Shown: positions 25,308 through 32,860 of the stretch, piece after piece
Numbering within the stretch: position 1 is the stretch's first letter
Layout of the letters: each line of letters starts with the position of its first letter
DNA from: Acetobacteraceae bacterium
GTDB taxonomy: Bacteria; Pseudomonadota; Alphaproteobacteria; Acetobacterales; Acetobacteraceae
Direction: 5' to 3'
DNA length: 32,860 nt
Assembly (NCBI GenBank): GCA_027487385.1
Contig: JAIYDS010000300.1
Location: 1-32,860, forward strand
Notes under the pieces: generated by a model
The model's input: the letters and a program-made list of their open reading frames with translations, nothing else
Databases searched by the model: none
What the model was told of the DNA's origin: nothing
Translations under genes and position numbers: made by a program

Positions 25308-26807
25308 ATGTCGATTGATGTCAGCGGGGTCGCCCGCATCCGTCATGCGGAAAATGGCACCGTTTACACAGTCGATCCCGACGAGTTGGACTGGGACGAG
25401 GTTCGCAACGAGGAGCGCGGCATGGGTGCCGAGGTCACCCATGTGGCGGTAGTCGAGCATTCGGAGCTGGGGAACCTGAACTGGACCGTCTGGGAATACC
25501 CAGTCGGCGCTTACAATCATCAGGAGACGGATGTCGGTCGACATACGCTGCTGGAAAATTTCCAGTTCGGGGCGTTGGACCCGGACGTTGCCGCCTCAGA
25601 CCGGGAGGCTCGCATCCAGGCGATGGTCGACTGGTTCTTCGAGAATTTTGAAGACCCCGCCCACCGCACACCCTACGAAACTGCCGAGGGCGGCTACATC
25701 TGGATTTGGGGCGGGCCATATGACGCCGCCGACGAGATCGGCAGCAACTTCTCAGAAGAGGATCAGGAGCTTATCGATGAGGCCGTCGAGCGCGTGCAGC
25801 ACGACGGAATATTCGACTGGGCGCCGACCGAGAAGCCCGGCGACTATGAGCCTGAACGGGACGACGCGGAGGACGAACCCGGTGACGGGCAGCCTCCCGT
25901 GGAAAACGAGGAAGAACCCGACGGACGCGTCTCTAGCTTTGAGGACATCCTCGCCACAATTGCCCCCGAACCGTCAGGTCCGATCTTCGACCGTACGGAT
26001 CAGGGGCGGATCGATCTGGTTGATTGGGACGGCGCTGCGGCCCCTGACGGCGCTCTGCTATCGGCGCTGCGCGACCAGACGGCCGAGCTGATCTTGCAAC
26101 TGGAGGGCACCAATGGACATCAGGCCCTTCTTCACGCCCTGGTTCGATACTCCGACGCGGTCAACGCCGTGCCGGCGCCGATCCCGCGCCTCTATATCGA
26201 GGGTGTCTTCCTTGAGAACGCGGCCGCCCAGGGCGATCGGGAGATCGTGGCCGGCGACCGCCCACCCCTGCCCGGCAGTGTCCCGAGCGGCTTGGCGTCC
26301 TTGCACCATTTGCACGGGACACTAATCATGTCGACGCCCACCGGCTCAGCCATGGTCGAGGCGGCGGAGCGGTATCGTGCGACGCCCAAAGATCAGGATC
26401 GCCTGAGCCAGTCGATCAAAGAAGTGGCGCAGGCCATCCGCGACACCCCAGTCGTCTTTGGTCCGGTCGCGCGGCAACTGGCGGAACAGGCAGCTTCCAA
26501 CGTCGGCAAGGGCGAGCGGCCCGCGCGGTCGAACCACGCTGCATCCGTGCTGCTTAAGCGCATGCTGGCTGGGGCCGGTAAGGTCGTTAAATTTGCAGTG
26601 GGTGCGGGCCTCCTGACCGTCGTAGGCGACGGCTTGGCGGCGACCGGGGCAGGGGCGCAAGCGATGGCGGCCGTCACGGCCTTAGGCGAAGCCGCTTGGA
26701 CCTTCCTAGTAGGCCACGTCGACGCTCTGCGGACCTTCGCCGCCTTGGTGGGTTCTGACCTCGGTTGGCTGCGCCAGCTAACGGCTTGGCTGCTCAGTCG
26801 GCGATAG
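25308..26807 (+). CDS. unrecognised protein, possible membrane-associated effector (499 aa)
   Basis: This gene follows the helicase by 83 bp on the same strand and may be a fifth member of the defence operon. The ATG at 25308 is preceded by GGGAGGT; an ATG at 25284 lacks such a site. Residues 1-165 form an acidic domain (LNWTVWEYPVGAYNHQETDV; GGYIWIWGGPYDAADEIG). Residues 170-210 are a highly acidic linker, and 210-400 a mixed region. Residues 426-470 are hydrophobic and Gly/Ala-rich (VVKFAVGAGLLTVVGDGLAA), giving one or two possible membrane segments. No nuclease or protease motif is seen. A membrane-disrupting effector is my leading idea, but it could be unrelated cargo. Confidence 0.75.
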   Translation: MSIDVSGVARIRHAENGTVYTVDPDELDWDEVRNEERGMGAEVTHVAVVEHSELGNLNWTVWEYPVGAYNHQETDVGRHTLLENFQFGALDPDVAASDREARIQAMVDWFFENFEDPAHRTPYETAEGGYIWIWGGPYDAADEIGSNFSEEDQELIDEAVERVQHDGIFDWAPTEKPGDYEPERDDAEDEPGDGQPPVENEEEPDGRVSSFEDILATIAPEPSGPIFDRTDQGRIDLVDWDGAAAPDGALLSALRDQTAELILQLEGTNGHQALLHALVRYSDAVNAVPAPIPRLYIEGVFLENAAAQGDREIVAGDRPPLPGSVPSGLASLHHLHGTLIMSTPTGSAMVEAAERYRATPKDQDRLSQSIKEVAQAIRDTPVVFGPVARQLAEQAASNVGKGERPARSNHAASVLLKRMLAGAGKVVKFAVGAGLLTVVGDGLAATGAGAQAMAAVTALGEAAWTFLVGHVDALRTFAALVGSDLGWLRQLTAWLLSRR

Positions 26808-27328
26808 CGGCATGCAGTCGCCAACATCGATGATGATGACAAAAAGCGAACAAATCTGGACATCAGTGATTGCTCCAGCTCCAGTATCGTAAGCGTGGGC
26901 TGACGGCTGCGGCCTTCCCGGAACTCTGGCGCTTGCTCGTGCTATTCGACCGACCGGCATGCGCGTCGTGGCACCAGGCAGATGCACCGTTCAATTCCGG
27001 GGTAGTGACCGTGGAATCTGAATTGCCGGGAACGTGCCGAATTTCAGCGGAAGCGTACTGACGTATTCGCTCTCGAAGTACGGATTTCGGGCAAGTAGGG
27101 TTCGAACCAAGGCGAGTGACGACCGCGCCGAAACCGGCCTTTGACCTAGGTTTTTGAGTTCCGTACTAAAACGGCCAAGTCAGGAGGTCCGGAGAGAATT
27201 GGCCTCCGGAGAGCGATTTTCCGCCGTCTCCGCGCCGGGCCAGTCAACAGGTCTGCTCCGAAAACCCCAGGAAACCTGCCACTCAGCGCGGCGGTCGGTC
27301 TGGCGGAGAGCACGGTTCGTATGGGAAC
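26808..27328. other. gene-free stretch between defence operon and tRNA-Ser
   Basis: About 520 bp contain no convincing gene; short frames here lack family features and binding sites. Two pieces resemble the neighbouring tRNA-Ser gene. GTAGGGTTCGAACC (27095-27108) matches 12 of 14 bases of tRNA positions 27340-27353. GGCCTTTGACCTA (27136-27148) matches 12 of 13 bases of 27361-27373. They keep the same order but are spaced about 20 bases further apart. TCCGGAGAG also occurs twice (from 27188 and 27205). It could be scar DNA from past insertions at the tRNA. Confidence 0.4.
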
Positions 27329-27419
27329 TGGCGGATGAGGTGGGATTCGAACCCACGATAGGCTTTTGACCTATACGCACTTTCCAGGCGCGCGCCATCG
27401 ACCACTCGGCCACCCATCC
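27329..27419 (-). tRNA. tRNA-Ser (anticodon GGA)
   Basis: The minus strand folds into a class II tRNA. The acceptor stem GGATGGG pairs with CTCATCC (one G-U pair), followed by G and an encoded CCA at the 3' end (27331-27329). The anticodon loop contains CTGGAAA with anticodon GGA. A long variable arm (TATAGGTCAAAAGCCTA) and a GGGTTCGAATCCC T-arm follow. The size (91 bases with CCA) and long variable arm fit serine. Its 3' end faces the defence island, the usual side for tRNA-targeted integration. Confidence 0.95.
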
Positions 27420-27464
27420 AGCGCGCCTCTCCTTAGGGCCACCTGCGCCTCCGGGCAAGGGGCC

Positions 27465-27647
27465 TCAGAAGTCGCTCACACGCCCCTTTCGCTCCCAGTC
27501 ATTGTAGCGTGTCGGCTCCGGCCCCGTCGGCCCGCCGTCTTCCCCAGCGACGGGGGCAGGCGGGTGCTTCGGCCGGTTGATTGGCGTCAAAGGCGGCGCG
27601 CTGCGGGGCTTGCCAGAGGGCAGGGGGGGCTTTTCTTCTTCGCTCAT
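27465..27647 (-). CDS. DUF1674 / SDHAF4-like succinate dehydrogenase assembly factor
   Basis: This 60-aa protein ends with GPEPTRYNDWERKGRVSDF, the diagnostic C-terminal block of the DUF1674/SDHAF4 family. Family members protect or help flavinate the SdhA subunit during complex II assembly. The N-terminal 40 residues are Pro-rich and probably disordered, as usual. The ATG at 27647 directly abuts GGGAGG with no spacer, so initiation may be unusual or weak. It lies 45 bp upstream of tRNA-Ser on the same strand and diverges from htpX. Proteins of this size are often left unannotated. Confidence 0.88.
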   Translation of the reverse strand: MSEEEKPPLPSGKPRSAPPLTPINRPKHPPAPVAGEDGGPTGPEPTRYNDWERKGRVSDF

Positions 27648-27683
27648 CCTCCCGATGTGGGGGCCGCAAGGGATTCGTGGAAG

Positions 27684-28589
27684 ATGATCAAGACCCTCAT
27701 TCTCCTGGGCGGCCTCACCGCGCTCTTCGTCGTCGTCGGCTTCGCGCTGGGCGGTGAGGCGGGGGCCATGATGGCGCTGCTCATGGCCGGCGGCATGAAC
27801 CTCTTCGCCTGGTGGGGCAGCGACCGGATGGTGCTGCGCATGCACAACGCCCAACCCGTGACCGAGGCCGAGGCGCCACAACTCTACCGGATGACGCAAG
27901 AACTCGCCGCCCGCGCCGACATGCCCATGCCGGCGCTCTACATCATCCATGAGGCCCAGCCCAACGCCTTCGCCACCGGCCGCAGCCCGGAGCGCGGCGC
28001 CGTCGCCGTGAACACCGGCCTGCTGGACCTGATGACGCAGGAGGAAGTGGCCGGCGTGGTGGCGCATGAACTGGCGCATATCAAGAATCGGGACACACTG
28101 ATCATGGCGGTCACGGCCACCCTGGCCGGCGCCATCAGCTTCCTTGCGCAGTTCGGCATGCTGCTGGGCCGCGGGCGCGACAGCCGGCCCAACCCCATCG
28201 CCATGATCCTGATGGTGATCCTCGCCCCGCTCGCCGCCATGCTGGTGCAGATGGCCATCAGCCGCGCCCGTGAATTCGAGGCCGATGCCGAAGGCGCGCG
28301 CATCTGCGGCGATCCCTCCTGGCTCGCCAATGGCCTGGCCAGGCTGGAGCGCGGCAAGATCGGCCATGTGAACCAGACGGCCGAGGCCAATCCGGCCAGC
28401 GCGCATATGTTCATCATCAACCCGCTTTCGGGCCTCCGGATGGACCGCCTCTTCGCCACCCACCCGCCCACCGAGGAGCGGATCGCGCGGCTGATGGCGA
28501 TGGGCGGCATGCCGCCGCGGGCGCGCCCCGCCGCGCCGCGCGGGGCTTCCCCCTGGTCGGCGCCCGCCAAGCGCAACCCTTGGGCATGA
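27684..28589 (+). CDS. htpX: membrane zinc metalloprotease HtpX
   Basis: This 301-aa M48-family protease degrades misfolded membrane proteins. Two N-terminal membrane segments (4-23 and 26-44) precede the cytoplasmic catalytic domain. The zinc motif is VVAHELAHIKNRD (HExxH at 128-132), with the third ligand in AREFEADAEGA (Glu197). Two further hydrophobic segments (138-161 and 172-193) follow the motif. PNAFATGRSPERGAVAVNTG is the conserved family block upstream. Length is typical. The C-terminal 25 residues are Pro/Ala-rich. The ATG at 27684 follows AAGGGA at a long spacing. Heat or envelope stress control is usual for htpX, but no promoter is evident here. Confidence 0.95.
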   Translation: MIKTLILLGGLTALFVVVGFALGGEAGAMMALLMAGGMNLFAWWGSDRMVLRMHNAQPVTEAEAPQLYRMTQELAARADMPMPALYIIHEAQPNAFATGRSPERGAVAVNTGLLDLMTQEEVAGVVAHELAHIKNRDTLIMAVTATLAGAISFLAQFGMLLGRGRDSRPNPIAMILMVILAPLAAMLVQMAISRAREFEADAEGARICGDPSWLANGLARLERGKIGHVNQTAEANPASAHMFIINPLSGLRMDRLFATHPPTEERIARLMAMGGMPPRARPAAPRGASPWSAPAKRNPWA

Positions 28590-28600
28590 GGTGAGGCTTT

Positions 28601-28617
28601 TGCCGCCTGCGGCGGCA
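28601..28617 (+). terminator. possible hairpin terminator after htpX
   Basis: TGCCGCC (28601-28607) and GGCGGCA (28611-28617) form a perfect seven-pair stem with a three-base loop, 11 bases after the htpX stop. A T-run precedes the stem but none follows it, so it is not a textbook intrinsic terminator. It may still end or stabilise the htpX transcript. Confidence 0.35.
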
Positions 28618-28713
28618 GGGCTTCCGCGCATGACAAGGACGTAACGCATCCGCCGCTGGCGGGCCCGGCCCCGCGTGGCATGCTGCCGCTCCGATCCATG
28701 GACGGGAGGCGAT

Positions 28714-29790
28714 ATGTTCCGCAAGGCTTTGTTGGCATTTCTGGGGGCCGGCCTGCTCGGCCCCGGCGCCATGGCGCAACCGGCGACGCCCGCCATCCCG
28801 CCCGGGCCGCGCATCGCCATCACCGCGGTCACGCAGCCCTTGCCGACGCAGCCGCAATACATCCTGGTGGACCAGCGCCTGATCCGAGACGGCCTGCGGG
28901 AGCGCAGCGGCGGCCGCATCGAGGTGACGCTGGCCAGCCACGCGGAACGCAACCTGGGCGGCGCCGAGATCGTCCGCCTGGTGCGCGCGGGCCAGGCCGA
29001 GATCGGCGCCGGCACGCTCTCCACCCTCTCGGGCGATGTCCCCATCCTGGATGGCGTGGACCTCTCGGGCCTGGCGCCCGACATCGCGCTGGCGCGCCGC
29101 ATCGCCGATGCGATGACGCCCGTCGCCAACCGCGATCTGGAGCGCTTTGGCACGCGCATCCTCGCCATGTATCCCTTCCCGGCGCAGGTGGTCTTCTGCC
29201 GCGCGCCCTTCACCTCGCTCGCCGATCTGCGCGGGCGGCGGATGCGCACCTTCGGCAACAGCCTCGTGGATTTCTTCAACGCGGTGGGCGCGCAGCCCAC
29301 CTCCATCGGCTTCCCCGAGGTCTATTCGGCGCTGGAACGCGGCGTGGTGGATTGCGCCATCACCGGCACGGGCTCGGGCGTTTCCGCCCGCTGGCCGGAA
29401 GTGGCCACCCATATCAGCGACATGCCGGTGAGCTGGGCGGTCGCGGCCTATATCGTCAATGTCGCCTGGTGGAACCGCCAGGATCCGGCGGTGCGCGCGC
29501 TGCTGGAGCAGACCTTCAAGGAAGTGGCCGACGCGCAATGGGCCCTGGGCGCCGCCGCCACGCGCGACGGTATTGATTGCGCCATCGGCAATCGCGAAGC
29601 CTGCCGCATCCACACCATGGCGACCCGTCCGATGACCGAGGTGAAGTCGAGCGACGCCGACCGCGCCGAAACGCGCCGCATCTTCGAGCAGGTGGTGCTG
29701 CCCGGCTGGGTGCGCCGCTGCGGCGCGCGCTGCGGGGAGATCTACAACCAGACCGTGGCCCCGCTCACCGGCGTGCGGTTTGGCGGTTAG
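28714..29790 (+). CDS. TRAP transporter substrate-binding protein, DctP type
   Basis: This 358-aa periplasmic protein captures a carboxylate-like solute for the TRAP permease encoded next. It starts with a signal peptide (FRKALLAFLGAGLLGPGAMA, likely cut before Gln23). Family features include GAEIVRLVRAGQAEIGAG, FTSLADLRGRRMRTFGN with the conserved Arg expected to bind the substrate carboxylate, and VVDCAITGTGSG. The ATG at 28714 follows GGGAGG. The stop is directly followed by the GTG of the DctQ gene. The substrate cannot be read from sequence. C-terminal Cys residues (CRIH, RRCGARCGE) could form disulfides. Confidence 0.92.
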   Translation: MFRKALLAFLGAGLLGPGAMAQPATPAIPPGPRIAITAVTQPLPTQPQYILVDQRLIRDGLRERSGGRIEVTLASHAERNLGGAEIVRLVRAGQAEIGAGTLSTLSGDVPILDGVDLSGLAPDIALARRIADAMTPVANRDLERFGTRILAMYPFPAQVVFCRAPFTSLADLRGRRMRTFGNSLVDFFNAVGAQPTSIGFPEVYSALERGVVDCAITGTGSGVSARWPEVATHISDMPVSWAVAAYIVNVAWWNRQDPAVRALLEQTFKEVADAQWALGAAATRDGIDCAIGNREACRIHTMATRPMTEVKSSDADRAETRRIFEQVVLPGWVRRCGARCGEIYNQTVAPLTGVRFGG

Positions 29791-30393
29791 GTGCTGAAGG
29801 CGGCAACGCTGCTGCGCCGCGGGGTTGCGGGCCTCGCGGCGGGAATGGCCTGGGTGGCGGGGTGGAACTACATCGCCTGCGCCCTGTTCATCACGGCGGA
29901 TATCATCGGCCGCAACGCGCTGGGCGTCTCCTCGGCCGCCACGGTCGAGATCACCGGCTATATGCTGGCCTGCGGCATCGCCTGGGGCTTGGCGCATACG
30001 CTGGCCTGCCGGGCGCATATCCGGGTGGATGTGCTGGTGACACGCCTGCCCCTCCGCTGGCGGGCGCCGCTGCACCTTCTCTCCTTGGTGCTGCTGGCGG
30101 GCTTCGCCGTCTTCGTCGCCTGGGCGGCGTGGCAATTGGTGGATGAAAGCGCGCTGTTCGACGCGCATGACAATTCGGCGCTGCGCATCCCGCTGATCAT
30201 CCCGCAGGGCATCTGGGCCGTGGGGATTTCGGCCTTCGTCCTGATGTGCGCCGTGCTGCTGCTGGAATCCCTGCTGGCGCTGCTGCTGGGCGAGGGCGAG
30301 CGGCTGGACGCCTTGCTCGGCTCGCGCACGCTGAAGGATGAAACCCAGGAAGCGCTGGAGGCGGTGGCCATGGCGCGGGGGCAGAAGACTTGA
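29791..30393 (+). CDS. TRAP transporter small permease, DctQ type
   Basis: This 200-aa inner-membrane protein has four predicted membrane helices, near 15-38, 48-65, 88-112 and 139-167. FITADIIGRNALG near the end of the first helix and HIRVDVLVTRLP in the following loop are typical DctQ blocks. It is the small subunit that supports the large permease. The GTG start directly follows the stop of the binding-protein gene. The stop overlaps the TTG start of the large permease. Length is normal for the family, with a soluble C-terminal tail of about 30 residues. Confidence 0.92.
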   Translation: MLKAATLLRRGVAGLAAGMAWVAGWNYIACALFITADIIGRNALGVSSAATVEITGYMLACGIAWGLAHTLACRAHIRVDVLVTRLPLRWRAPLHLLSLVLLAGFAVFVAWAAWQLVDESALFDAHDNSALRIPLIIPQGIWAVGISAFVLMCAVLLLESLLALLLGEGERLDALLGSRTLKDETQEALEAVAMARGQKT

Positions 30394-31754
30394 TCGCCAT
30401 CGTCTTCCTGCTGGGCCTGCTTGGCGTCCTGATCGTCTCGGCGGCGGCCGGGGCCCAGGCCCTGCCCATCGCCGAGATCCTGATGCTGATCGGCGTCTTC
30501 GTCATTTTCTTCAGTTCGGGCGTCTATATCGCCGCCGTGCTGGGCGTTCTGGCCTTCCTGACGGGCTTCCTGTTCAGCGACCGCCCCTGGTGGAACTTCG
30601 CCGGCCAGACGCTCTGGGGCCCGTCCTCCAACTTCGTCCTCGTCGCCGTGCCGCTGTTTCTGCTGATGGGCGAGATCCTGATGCGCGCCGGGCTGAGTGA
30701 CCGGCTCTATCGCGCGCTGAACGTCTGGCTGAACCGGCTGCCGGGGGGCTTGCTGCACACCAATATCGTCAGCTGCGCGGTGTTCAGCGCCATCAGCGGA
30801 TCGAGTGTCGCCACCGCCGCCACCATGGGCTCGGTCGCGCTCCCCTATTTCCAGGGCAGCGCCTACAACCCGCGCTGGGTGCTGGGCTCGCTCGCCGCGG
30901 GCGGTGCGCTGGGCAATCTGATCCCGCCGGGCATCACCTTCATCATCTATGGGCTCATCACCGAGACCTCGGTGGGGCAGCTCTACATCGCGGCGCTGTT
31001 GCCCTCCATCCTGGTCACGGGGCTGTTTCTTCTGCTGATCGCGGCGCATGGCCTGCGCCACCCGATGGAAAAGCCGCCCAAGCTGCCGCTCGCGATGAAG
31101 CTTGCGGCGCTGCGCGACCTTGTGCCCACCATGCTGCTGATCTTCCTGGTGCTGGGCTCCATCTATGCCGGATGGGCCACGCCGACCGAAGCCGCGGCGC
31201 TCGGCGTCACCGGCGCCATGTTCTTCGCGGCGCTGGAGGGGCGGCTCTCCTTCCGCATGCTGCATGCCTCGGCCGAGGCCACGGCGCGCAACACGGCGCT
31301 GCTCGGCCTGATCATCTTCGGCGCCTATCTGCTGAACTACATCCTCACCACCATCAACGTGCCGCAGGCCCTGGCCGGGCTGATCGCGGATTTGCCGCTG
31401 CCGCCCTGGGCCATCATGCTCTGCATCATCGGGCTCTATTTCGCGCTCGGCACCTTCATGGAGGGCTTCTCCATGATCATCACCACCGTGCCGGTGATCT
31501 TCCCCGTGGTGATCGCGCTGGGCTACGACCCCATCTGGTTCGGCGTCATCGTCACCATGCTGGTCGAGATCGCGCAGATCAGCCCGCCGGATGGCACCGT
31601 GATGTATGTGCTGCAGGGGATGCGGCCCAAACCGGGGCCGATCACGGATGTGTTTGTCGGCGTCATGCCCTTCCTCCTGGCCTATCTGGCGGCCGTCGGC
31701 CTGCTATTGGTCTTTCCCGAAATCGCGCTGTGGCTGCCGCGAATCCTCGCCTGA
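30390..31754 (+). CDS. TRAP transporter large permease, DctM type
   Basis: This 454-aa protein is the ion-coupled membrane channel of the TRAP system, with about 12 hydrophobic segments. Family blocks include VAVPLFLLMGEILMRAGLS, SCAVFSAISGSSVATAATMG and GNLIPPGITFIIYGLITE. GWATPTEAAALGVTGA and EIAQISPPDGTVMYVLQGM, near the end, are also typical. It starts at a TTG that overlaps the DctQ stop (TTGA), so translation is probably coupled. The next ATG-initiated gene begins 17 bp after its stop. Confidence 0.95.
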   Translation: MIAIVFLLGLLGVLIVSAAAGAQALPIAEILMLIGVFVIFFSSGVYIAAVLGVLAFLTGFLFSDRPWWNFAGQTLWGPSSNFVLVAVPLFLLMGEILMRAGLSDRLYRALNVWLNRLPGGLLHTNIVSCAVFSAISGSSVATAATMGSVALPYFQGSAYNPRWVLGSLAAGGALGNLIPPGITFIIYGLITETSVGQLYIAALLPSILVTGLFLLLIAAHGLRHPMEKPPKLPLAMKLAALRDLVPTMLLIFLVLGSIYAGWATPTEAAALGVTGAMFFAALEGRLSFRMLHASAEATARNTALLGLIIFGAYLLNYILTTINVPQALAGLIADLPLPPWAIMLCIIGLYFALGTFMEGFSMIITTVPVIFPVVIALGYDPIWFGVIVTMLVEIAQISPPDGTVMYVLQGMRPKPGPITDVFVGVMPFLLAYLAAVGLLLVFPEIALWLPRILA

Positions 31755-31771
31755 TCCTTCGGAGCTTTCCC

Positions 31772-32725
31772 ATGTTCAAACGCCTGTTTCTCCTCGCCGC
31801 CGTGCTTTTGGCGCCGCCCGCCTTTGCCCAGGGTTTCGAGCGGCCCATCCGTATCATCGTGCCCATCGCACCGGGTGGTGGCACGGACGTGTTTGCACGC
31901 CTGCTGGGCGAGATCGTCGGCACCTCCCTCGGCCAGCCCATCGTGGTGGAGAACCGGCCCGGCGCCTCCTCCACCATCGGCACGCAATTCGTGGCCGAGC
32001 AGCGGCCGGATGGCACCACGCTGCTCTTCACCGCCAATGCGCCGATCACGGCCGCTCCGCACGTCATGAACGTCCGCTACACGCTGGACCAACTGGACCC
32101 GATGTTCATCGTGGGCCACACCGGCTTCACCCTCTGCGTGCGGCAGGACAGCCCGATCATGACGGCGCAGCAGCTCATCGCCGCCATGCGCGCCGCCCCC
32201 GGCCGCTTCACCTATGGCACCGACGGTGTGGGCGGGAACATGCATCTCGCCGCCGAGCGCGCCTTCAAGGCGCTGGGAATCGAGGCCACCATGGTGCCCT
32301 TCCAGGGGGCGGCGCAGACGCTCGCCTCCTTTTCCGGCGGGCATATTGATCTCTATGGCGGCTCCATCGCCGTCGCCATGCCCGCCATCCGCGACGGCCG
32401 CGCCCGCTGCCTGATCCTCACGCAGCGCGCCCAGCACCCGGAGGTGCCGACCGGCTCCGGCCTTGATGCGCTCGGCATCCCGAATGAGGAGACGCTGATC
32501 TGGTGGGGCATGCTGGCCCCGCGCGGCCTGCCCGCCGACCGGCGCGCGGCGCTGATGACGGCCTTCGAAGCCGCCTGGCGCAGCGAGCGCTTCCAGACGC
32601 AGCTGGCGCGCTCCGGCGTCACCCCCGTGTTCCGCGACAGCGCCGCCTCGGCTGCGCTGATCAACGGCGAGAGCGAGGCGCTGGGCCGCGTCGCGCGTCA
32701 GGTCGGCATCGAGCGGCAGCGCTGA
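31772..32725 (+). CDS. Bug-family (TctC-like) tripartite tricarboxylate receptor protein
   Basis: This 317-aa periplasmic protein has a signal peptide (MFKRLFLLAAVLLAPPAFA, cut before Gln20). The Bug hallmarks are RPIRIIVPIAPGGGTDVFAR, GQPIVVENRPGASSTIG, RPDGTTLLFT and a GHIDLYGGSIAVAMP segment. Bug proteins bind carboxylated compounds and often work with TctAB permeases. Here it follows a complete TRAP system instead, so it may deliver a related substrate or act in sensing. CGGAG precedes the ATG by about eight bases. It lies one base before the hydantoinase start, suggesting one operon. Confidence 0.93.
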   Translation: MFKRLFLLAAVLLAPPAFAQGFERPIRIIVPIAPGGGTDVFARLLGEIVGTSLGQPIVVENRPGASSTIGTQFVAEQRPDGTTLLFTANAPITAAPHVMNVRYTLDQLDPMFIVGHTGFTLCVRQDSPIMTAQQLIAAMRAAPGRFTYGTDGVGGNMHLAAERAFKALGIEATMVPFQGAAQTLASFSGGHIDLYGGSIAVAMPAIRDGRARCLILTQRAQHPEVPTGSGLDALGIPNEETLIWWGMLAPRGLPADRRAALMTAFEAAWRSERFQTQLARSGVTPVFRDSAASAALINGESEALGRVARQVGIERQR

Positions 32726-32726
32726 G

Positions 32727-32860
32727 ATGGAAACCCGGCCCGTTCGCATCGCCGTCGATATCGGCGGGACCTTCACCGACCTGCAGATCCTCGACGCGCG
32801 CCCAGGGGCACAGGGGGGCCGGGTCGTCGCCTGGAAAACCCCCACCACGCCGGCCGACCC
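32727..32860 (+). CDS. hydantoinase/oxoprolinase subunit A-like protein, 3' end cut by window edge
   Basis: Only the first 44 codons are visible. RIAVDIGGTFTDLQIL is the ATP-binding N-terminal signature of the Hydant_A/oxoprolinase family (hydantoinase, 5-oxoprolinase or acetone-carboxylase-type subunits). These enzymes use ATP to open cyclic amides. The start lies one base after the stop of the Bug-family gene, so the substrate of the transporter may feed this enzyme. Which member of the family it is cannot be told from this fragment. Confidence 0.9.
   Translation, partial: METRPVRIAVDIGGTFTDLQILDARPGAQGGRVVAWKTPTTPAD

Noticed and set aside
26870..27061. Transposase remnant
   Set aside because: The 63-aa frame shows no DDE motif, and I found no terminal inverted repeats or target duplication.
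27095..27150. Second functional tRNA gene
   Set aside because: The T-arm-like segment does not form a paired stem, and no acceptor stem or anticodon arm is present.
27154..27369. Plus-strand ORF ending in a VGFEPTIGF-type tail
   Set aside because: That tail is the well-known artefact of translating the antisense of a tRNA gene.

Overview
The window is a high-GC alphaproteobacterial chromosome segment. Codon use, the TRAP/Bug transporter genes and the style of the phage-type genes suggest Acetobacteraceae (Roseomonas-like). This is an inference, because the window holds no rRNA or marker gene. Four blocks can be read.

(1) Positions 1-10543, minus strand: a compact phage-type early (replication/recombination) operon. 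Its genes mostly overlap by 1-4 bases (ATGA or TGATG). In transcription order it encodes a small sigma-70-like protein, two unknown proteins, a Sak4/RecA-like ATPase, a possible ssDNA-binding partner, a Cys-rich DUF6511-like protein, a Cas4-like PD-(D/E)XK nuclease, an unknown protein, an SF1 (RecD/Dda-like) helicase, a Toprim/VapE primase-helicase, a RuvC-like resolvase, a small protein and a DUF6456-like protein cut by the window edge. Between primase and resolvase lies 440 bp without a confident gene. It is packed with copies of GTTGGGAC in both orientations and could be an origin or operator. No capsid, terminase or tail gene is visible.

(2) Positions 10641-15387: two unfamiliar minus-strand genes (one with a C-terminal winged helix) stand divergent from a plus-strand cassette. 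The cassette is a small ORF, DUF2924, a large serine recombinase and a small HTH protein, all joined by 4-base ATGA overlaps. It is probably the integration module of the mobile element.

(3) Positions 15477-26807, plus strand: a defence-type operon. It encodes a DUF499 ATPase, DUF3780, a DUF1156 adenine-specific DNA methyltransferase, a fused phospholipase D-SNF2 helicase and a fifth unfamiliar protein with a hydrophobic C-terminus. The first four resemble BREX/DISARM-like modification-based anti-phage systems, but neither PglZ nor DrmA/DrmB is present. The fifth gene is the most novel candidate component. About 0.5 kb without a gene follows, then tRNA-Ser(GGA) on the minus strand. That tRNA may mark the island edge.

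(4) Positions 27465-32860: ordinary chromosome. It holds an SDHAF4-like DUF1674 gene, the HtpX protease, a TRAP transporter (DctP, DctQ, DctM), a Bug-family binding protein and the start of a hydantoinase/oxoprolinase subunit. The last five look like one uptake-and-hydrolysis operon.

All functions are inferred from motifs read by eye. No database search was possible.
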